Below, in pieces: positions 33,402-64,000 of a stretch of DNA of 64,000 bases (position 1 is its first letter; each line of letters opens with the position of its first letter). The notes beneath the pieces were generated by a model that worked only from the letters and a program-made list of their open reading frames with translations, had not been told where the DNA came from and ran no database searches. The stretch is from the NCBI RefSeq assembly GCF_009870125.1, contig NC_046683.1:52157869-52221868 (forward strand), read 5' to 3'. Both the position numbers and the translations under genes were made by a program. The stretch is from Drosophila pseudoobscura (Eukaryota > Arthropoda > Insecta > Diptera > Drosophilidae).

Positions 33402-34121
33402 TTACAGTAAAAATGTGGCCTGCTCGCCGCTCTTCATGTCCAGATAATCGTAGAGGGCCCGCTCGTTGGCGCCATAATTCCCTGGATGGGCAGGATGTCC
33501 GTGATGAGCCGGATGACCGGGATACGGCGGCATGTTGTCCAGACTGACGGCAGTGCCTGCGGCGGGAGTGGCCGCCGGCGGCGATGGTCCTGCGCCCATC
33601 GTCAGCCCGAACTTCTCCAGGTGACATCATTTGAGCAGCGTCGGCAGGCTGCTGTTCATCAGGCGGTTGCCCACGACCAGGGAATTGAGCGTCGAGCTGC
33701 CGCCACCCACCCCGACGCCCACGCCCACGCCCACACCCACACCCATGCCGGCCACACTGAGACCCCCGATGGCCCCGAACCCGGCACTGGTATGGGCCGG
33801 GGCCGCCGTCAAGGTGGCCGTGGCTATATTCAGATTATTGCTTACACTGGTCGCACCCCCGGCTCCACCGCTGCTGGAGACATGCGAGGAGCCATTGAGG
33901 TTGCTGTTGCTGCCGGCGCTGCCGAAGCCACTCATCAAACTGCTCACGCCACCGCCCCCGTTGCCACTGCTGGTGCTGCTGGATGTGGAGCCCAAGCCGC
34001 CTGTCGCCGTCCCCGATCCGACTATGCCGCCGACGCCTGTTGCTGCAGTGCCGCCGCCAATGCCTGTGGCACTGGCGATGGCGTTGCTCTCATATTAGAA
34101 GGCGCCACCGGACGATGATGG
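33402..34121 (-). other. In-frame open extension after the Ets65A stop
   Basis: Reading on in the Ets65A frame past its TGA (followed by C), there are 8 codons (PSSSGGAF), a TAA at 34,095-34,097, 155 open codons, a TGA at 33,627-33,629, 74 open codons, and a TAA at 33,402-33,404. The 155-codon part is Gly/Ser/Ala/Asn-rich with a (GV)n run (GMGVGVGVGVGVGVG), the same style as Ets65A exons 2 and 3. The 74-codon part includes MPPYPGHPAHHGHPAHPG and ends YDYLDMKSGEQATFLL, which looks like conserved protein. Either readthrough or alternative 3' splicing could use it; a GTAAGC donor-like site lies at about 33,845 and a phase-compatible AG at about 34,042. It may also be just 3' UTR. Confidence 0.5.
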
Positions 34122-59107
<24,986 letters not shown>

Positions 59108-60836
59108 GGTGCAAGCCTGAGAAGCCTCAATGGCTGGCTGTTGGCTGAACAATGGATTCCACTTGACTCTAAAGGGGGAAAGAAATTGAATGATGGGAGT
59201 TTTGTAGCGTTAAAATATTACATAAAGTATATATTTTTCATGGATTTATACAGATATTCGTAGAAAACAATCTTTAAAATCTACACTTTAGTTGGAAAAT
59301 TGTATTGTAATTACTTGAAAGTAATCTAAATATATACCCAAGCACTCACCTCATAGCAAACTACAGAGCTACGGAAAGATATTCATAAATCATAACGCCT
59401 GGCCCACAATTAAAGACTGCAATTTTGAGAGGCCTCTTGGGCCAAACAACCGCTCTAATTGCCAAGGCTCCAACACGTTTTGGCAGTTCTCCCTCTGCCT
59501 CTGCCTCTGCCTCTCCCTCTCCCTCTCAGGCCTCACGCTCTTTTTGCCAGCATAATTAATAGTGGTGGCTGGTTGGAGCGGACAAGTGGGGCTCCTTTAG
59601 ATATAGGCACGACGTGCATAATTATCTGGCTTGTTATTTATTGTACGAGTACGAGTACCAGTACAGTCCTGCTCTTTAGAATAGGCCAACGTTGCGTATG
59701 AGTGCTGGGCCGTACTGTGCGTGGGTGGCAGCCATTTGAGCGTGCATTTCTAATGTCCATAGAGGGGATAGAGGGTAAAGCAGAGAGTGCAGACCATTGT
59801 TAGCTGTGTCCTTTTTGGCCAGTCTGCAGTTAGCCCCGGGAACAAGCACTGGCACTGGCACGGGCAGAAGCAGAAGCACAGGGCATGCAAATTTTTGCAC
59901 TCTGCCCTCGTCGGAAGTTGCTGAATTTTGATTTATGCCAACGAAATTTATGCCACACAACGTGCGACTTCCACTGTCTCTGGCTTAAAGTTTCCCCCAA
60001 ACGCAAAAGCAAAAGCGAAATCGAGACGGCTTTAACTTGGGCAGCATCAGCGGGAATAGATTTCATTATCGGACGGTTGCATCTCGTACACAACATCATC
60101 AACTTTTGCCTTGTCAGACATTATAAACGGTCTGCACACGCCTCATTTATTATTTATTATTTGTACTTGGTTCGGGTTTGAGCCCTGGCTCGGGCTCGGG
60201 GTCGGGCTCGGGCTCTCGGGTTGGCTCTTCTTGTAAGCAAATGTAAGCAAATTTCCCCAAACAAACATTAGCGAGCAGACATCTTTTTTGTGCGTAGCTA
60301 TCACAATCGTTGCGAGCGCGCGCACACCGGAAATACGAGCGGGATGCCAGGATGTCGGCCTGGAGATGGCCTGAATGCTCGTCTCGCTCTCTGACGCGTG
60401 TGGAGTGGAATGATTGCCGGGCGGCTGCCGTGAGTTATGCTTCGGTCGAATCGAGTTGCCAGCGAGCATCTGTTAATGGTATAATCCCCTTGTAGAACGA
60501 GAGAGATCTTTTAATTAAGAGGCCACACGCTCGCATCCTCATTAATGGTTTGTAAGATTTCACTGCTCTCGGGTTTGATTGTTCATTTTCAGGAATTTAC
60601 AGATTTTTGAATGCTTTCGGGGCTCACTGCATAATGCGACTAGTGAGCTGTTTATTTGTCGAACTGATGATGATTTTGTTGCAGCCGCTGCACATTGGGC
60701 GGAATGCCGATTTTTTAGCATTTATCTCAAAATTATTTTGTTATAGTTTTATAATTTTATTATTATTCCCCTTCATTAAATGGCCATCCTTGGATTTTTA
60801 GAAACCCTTTAAATGTTCCTTGTTTCTGACTGTTAA

Positions 60837-61229
60837 CATTGTGAATGTTCGAATGTCAGCGATTTCCATTTAAGAGAACCAAACAACGTTGTTTATCATG
60901 GAAAATGTACATTAAGGTATTTAGTATGTTGGTTAGAATTCTTTAGACATTTTAGGGCCTACCTCAAACTAGTTACCTTTCGTGGTGCAGAAGAAGTAAG
61001 ATTTCTGCACCTTCGAACTATTTTCATAGATTCAGACAAGGTCGATATTCGTCGTGGCGATTTGCTGGAAGTTTGGTTGAACGAAACTTTTGACTGGATA
61101 TACGAAGAAATAAATCAAGATTCTTCTCCAGAGACTACTTCGAGTTCTTGCAGTTCGTTATATGCATATCATAACGAATTGGTCTTCAGAAATGGTAAAT
61201 CAGTAGGGATTCAGAAAAAGCCGCAATAA
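60837..61229 (+). other. Unexplained 130-codon open frame without ATG start
   Basis: From the TAA at 60,834 to the TAA at 61,227 the frame is open for 130 codons in AT-rich sequence. It contains charged, protein-like text (FIDSDKVDIRRGDLLEVWLN, ETFDWIYEEINQDSSPETTS). It lacks an in-frame ATG. It could be an exon, a decayed copy of something, or chance. I recognise no family. Confidence 0.3.
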
Positions 61230-61468
61230 TGACTCGAAAAAATCCAAATGGAAGGCAAACTTTCGACTGAAATGGGATCAAATATAAACAAATCAAGTTA
61301 GAATAGCCCTGGAAATTCCAATAATGGAAATACGGCAAGAAGAGCATTTTCAAATGGAAACTATTTACCTCTATATTGGATATCAATAAAGAGTTACTAG
61401 GCAAGCTTCACTTAATTTCAATAGTTCTTTCATTCAAGTAGCAAATAACTTCAATTAAACAAATTTTG

Positions 61469-61704
61469 CTTAAAACTCGTCACTCGGGGGCTTTTGGGGT
61501 CGCTGATTACGAATTTGATATTAGTTTTCTAGAGTCAAGATGTATTGAGATATTTTCTCTTCTAGATGTAGATGTAGCAAGTTCGGGGAGTTATTAGTTT
61601 TAGGTGAATCCGGCCTTATTGGAGCCGCCATTTTTAATTTTTCAAAACTGACTTTGGTTTTGTAATTATTAACTTCGAAAACACCCGAGTGACGAGTTTC
61701 AAGC
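61469..61704. mobile_element. Small element with about 22 bp terminal inverted repeats
   Basis: The ends read GCTTAAAACTCGTCACTCGG and, inverted, GCTTGAAACTCGTCACTCGG, bounding 236 bp. No coding frame. Near the left end is GGGGTCGCTGATTACGAAT. It looks like a MITE or fold-back relic. No target duplication is obvious. Confidence 0.6.
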
Positions 61705-64000
61705 GAATCCGATGAATTTTCACTGGCATTAGCTCAAAAAAGAATTTCGAATAGGGGACTACCAGCGATTGAGGTAGCAGAGGGATCAGCAGATAACGAT
61801 AACCATTTTAAAGTCCATGACAATTTTTCATTTGAGTGAGATGTTGTATTCATATATATTTACATACTTATATGTATAAAAATTTTGTTTAATGATTGAT
61901 TTGAAAATATTCCTGTGGTTTTTTAATGGATCAAATAAATCAGTAAATCAAAAGATCAGATTTTTTCCGACACTGCCATAATTCATTGCGAATCATTTCG
62001 AAGTTGTAAAAAATCAGGAACAGACTAAGCGACTAGGGTACAGCAACAGAGAAGGATTGAGAAGATGGCATTCGAAGAGTACTGAGGAAGAACGGGCATA
62101 GGTCCGGCCTAGAAATGGACTAAGAATCCACAGGCGTAGCGGTAGACGGATGATGTGGGAAGTCGGCATTGGGGAAAACGGAAGAAGATCATACCCACAA
62201 GTATTGCGCAATTAAACTTATATGGAAGGTTTGCTTGTGGTTTGCAACCACAAAGTACGCCACAGCGAAGTGTTAGGAGATATTAATATATTAAAAGCAT
62301 TAAAGACTTAACTGAAATGCATTATGTGTGGGTGGAGGGCGAGCCTGATTCGAAATATTCAAAGTTTCGTCTTCTATGTAGCTTTACTATGGAGGTTAAT
62401 GACAAACAATGGCATTTCCGCCCAGTGTGCGCTGCTTTGATTTTTTTGCTGGTTTATGAATATATCCGTTGTATGTCTGCTAATTTGATTAACAGTGGAC
62501 GAACGATAGAAGCTTTTGTGGGGTGGCCGTGTTTGATTAGTGGGGAATTAGGAAATGGAATTTTCCGAGCATAAGGCTCCAGCAGGTGTCAAGATCCAGG
62601 TACTACTCGTACACTAGCTGACTTCAAAAACGTCTTGCCCATCAGATCATCTAAAGACGGTATAGCTTGGAACCAAAAAAGTAAATCCTACAAATGGATA
62701 AATAAGTTTCAAGGCATATCGAAATTCAAAATTTTACATCTCCTTCTACATAGTTCCAATCGTTAAAAGATATGAGGATCTAGTTACAGCATTCATTTCT
62801 TCGCTTGATTATTATAGGCATCATTGAGATCGTTCTACCTCTAAGTGCCTTAAAAACCCCGTCATAATGAGTTTAAGTCTCGTCAAAGTTTTGACTATAT
62901 GAAAAACCATCCTTGACTTCCAGATGTCCTACATATTTCTGACTTGTCCATCAGATCATCCAAGTGCATACGGGAACACACTTTACAAAGAAGATCTAGC
63001 TCATAAATTTATCTTAATTATAAGTTGGTCTTTAGCCCAAGCCCACACTCACCTCAGGATTATGGCTGTTTCTCTGATAGAGCTTATCCAAAAATACTAC
63101 TCCGCTTGTAGTCTTAGCTGCACTCGACTTGAAGAACTTCCGTTGGGTGTAGGTAACGTTTCAATCGCAAACACTTCACTTGTTGGCTCAATCGTTAAGG
63201 GCCGTTAATCACTCAAAACAAGTGCGTACAATTTGCAGACCGGAAATGAAATTATTGTCAGAATGGCGACGGACATGCGACAAGTGAACGCGACAGCGAC
63301 GCGCCACGCGAATAAAGGTTTTGTTTGTATTTGATGTCGCCGTAGTAGTTTTGTAGCGGATATGCAAGGAAATTTGTCAGTGCAAGGACAAGGCAGACTG
63401 GACACCGACGGCAGCGGAGGCAGCAAAGGCAGCAACGTATACGGCGTTGAGGACGAGGATAAGAACGCGTTCCTTGATGTTCGCACAGGTGCATAGGAGG
63501 AAAGGGAGTAGCAGTCGGAGAAGTTGGGGCCGCCAACGAAAGCGGAATGAAAATGAAATCAAAAAGCGAAATTTCTATAATTTCCGCACAAAAATATCCG
63601 CGACACACACGGAGGAGGACACATGTGAGTGTTGCAGTTGCAGTTGTTCGTTCGTGTGTGTTTTGGTTGCTATTGCCACGCCCACAGCCAGCAACAAGCT
63701 GGGCGTATGTGTCCAAGTTTGCCACTCAACTAACGTGTAACGTGTGTGTGTGTTTCCTTCTTGTCCCTTTTCTTTTTTCGCTAGTATTTTTCTTGTGTGC
63801 TGCCCACTTGGCCAAGTGAACGTTTCGTTTTCTTTGCCTTTCCTGTGGATGTGGATGTGGATGATATTGACGACGTGCAACCGACGAATCTTAACCGCAA
63901 AATACCGTTATTATGTCGTCCGCGACGTGTTGCACGGTAACGCGCACTCGAAGTTAATGTGGCCCGGTGCTCGCCCAGATCATCCCGTCCGAAACAACGC

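Larger units (their letters stand above)
59108..64000. other. Upstream region of Ets65A
   Basis: The 5' coding exon continues upstream as leader to a probable acceptor at 59,169 (CCCCCTTTAG). A possible noncoding upstream exon ends with a GTGAGT donor at about 63,052 (minus strand), but this is weak. An inverted-repeat element (61,469-61,704) and an unexplained open frame (60,837-61,229) lie here. The GC-rich last 700 bp could be promoter. No other gene recognised. Confidence 0.45.

Noticed and set aside
33486-34118. 210-codon plus-strand frame opposite the Ets65A 3' end
   Set aside because: It is the antisense of the GC-rich GV/Ser-repeat region. The sense frame is in phase with Ets65A and is the better reading.

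Overview
This is a eukaryotic window and almost certainly from a Drosophila genome. It has short GT-AG introns, TATA plus initiator promoters, dense microsatellites, and two unmistakable fly loci: the Lcp65A-type larval cuticle gene cluster and Ets65A. Fragments resembling DINE/INE-1-type and other fly repeats, and strong similarity to but clear divergence from the D. melanogaster proteins as I recall them, suggest a non-melanogaster species. The obscura group is a guess, not a demonstration. Region 1 (1 to about 24,000) is the cuticle cluster. It holds fifteen small secreted RR-1 (Rebers-Riddiford, chitin_bind_4) proteins of about 100-140 residues, each with a signal peptide. Most have one small phase-2 intron just before the ETSDG-like motif and a TATA box 80-110 bp before the ATG. 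Orientation runs + + - + - - - - + + + + + + +. A near-identical tail-to-tail inverted pair lies at 5,766-7,543. On the right flank, five same-strand genes have the order A-B-C-B'-A', where the A pair and the B pair are recent duplicates. Region 2 (24,000-27,300) is repeat-rich spacer. Region 3 (27,310-31,828) is one larger six-exon gene of 697 residues with RR-like modules at both ends and a long Ser/Thr/Asn/Gly-rich middle, recognised as l(3)mbn. Region 4 (33,400-64,000) is Ets65A on the minus strand. Nine coding exons give a 507-residue long form, and an alternative first exon at 45,118-45,196 gives a 257-residue short form. The join phases agree at every junction and the ETS domain is of the ERG/FLI type. 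The sequence directly after the Ets65A stop stays open in the same frame for a further 237 sense codons, broken by only two more stops. It uses the same Gly-Val repeat style as the upstream exons, so it is a candidate readthrough or alternatively spliced C-terminal extension. Biologically the left 32 kb is a chitin-binding cuticle toolkit whose near-identical copies give gene dosage and are apparently homogenised by conversion. The right 30 kb is a neuro-developmental type transcription factor with long introns full of simple repeats, short inverted-repeat elements and one long hairpin. No prokaryotic genes, CRISPR array, tRNA or rRNA was seen.
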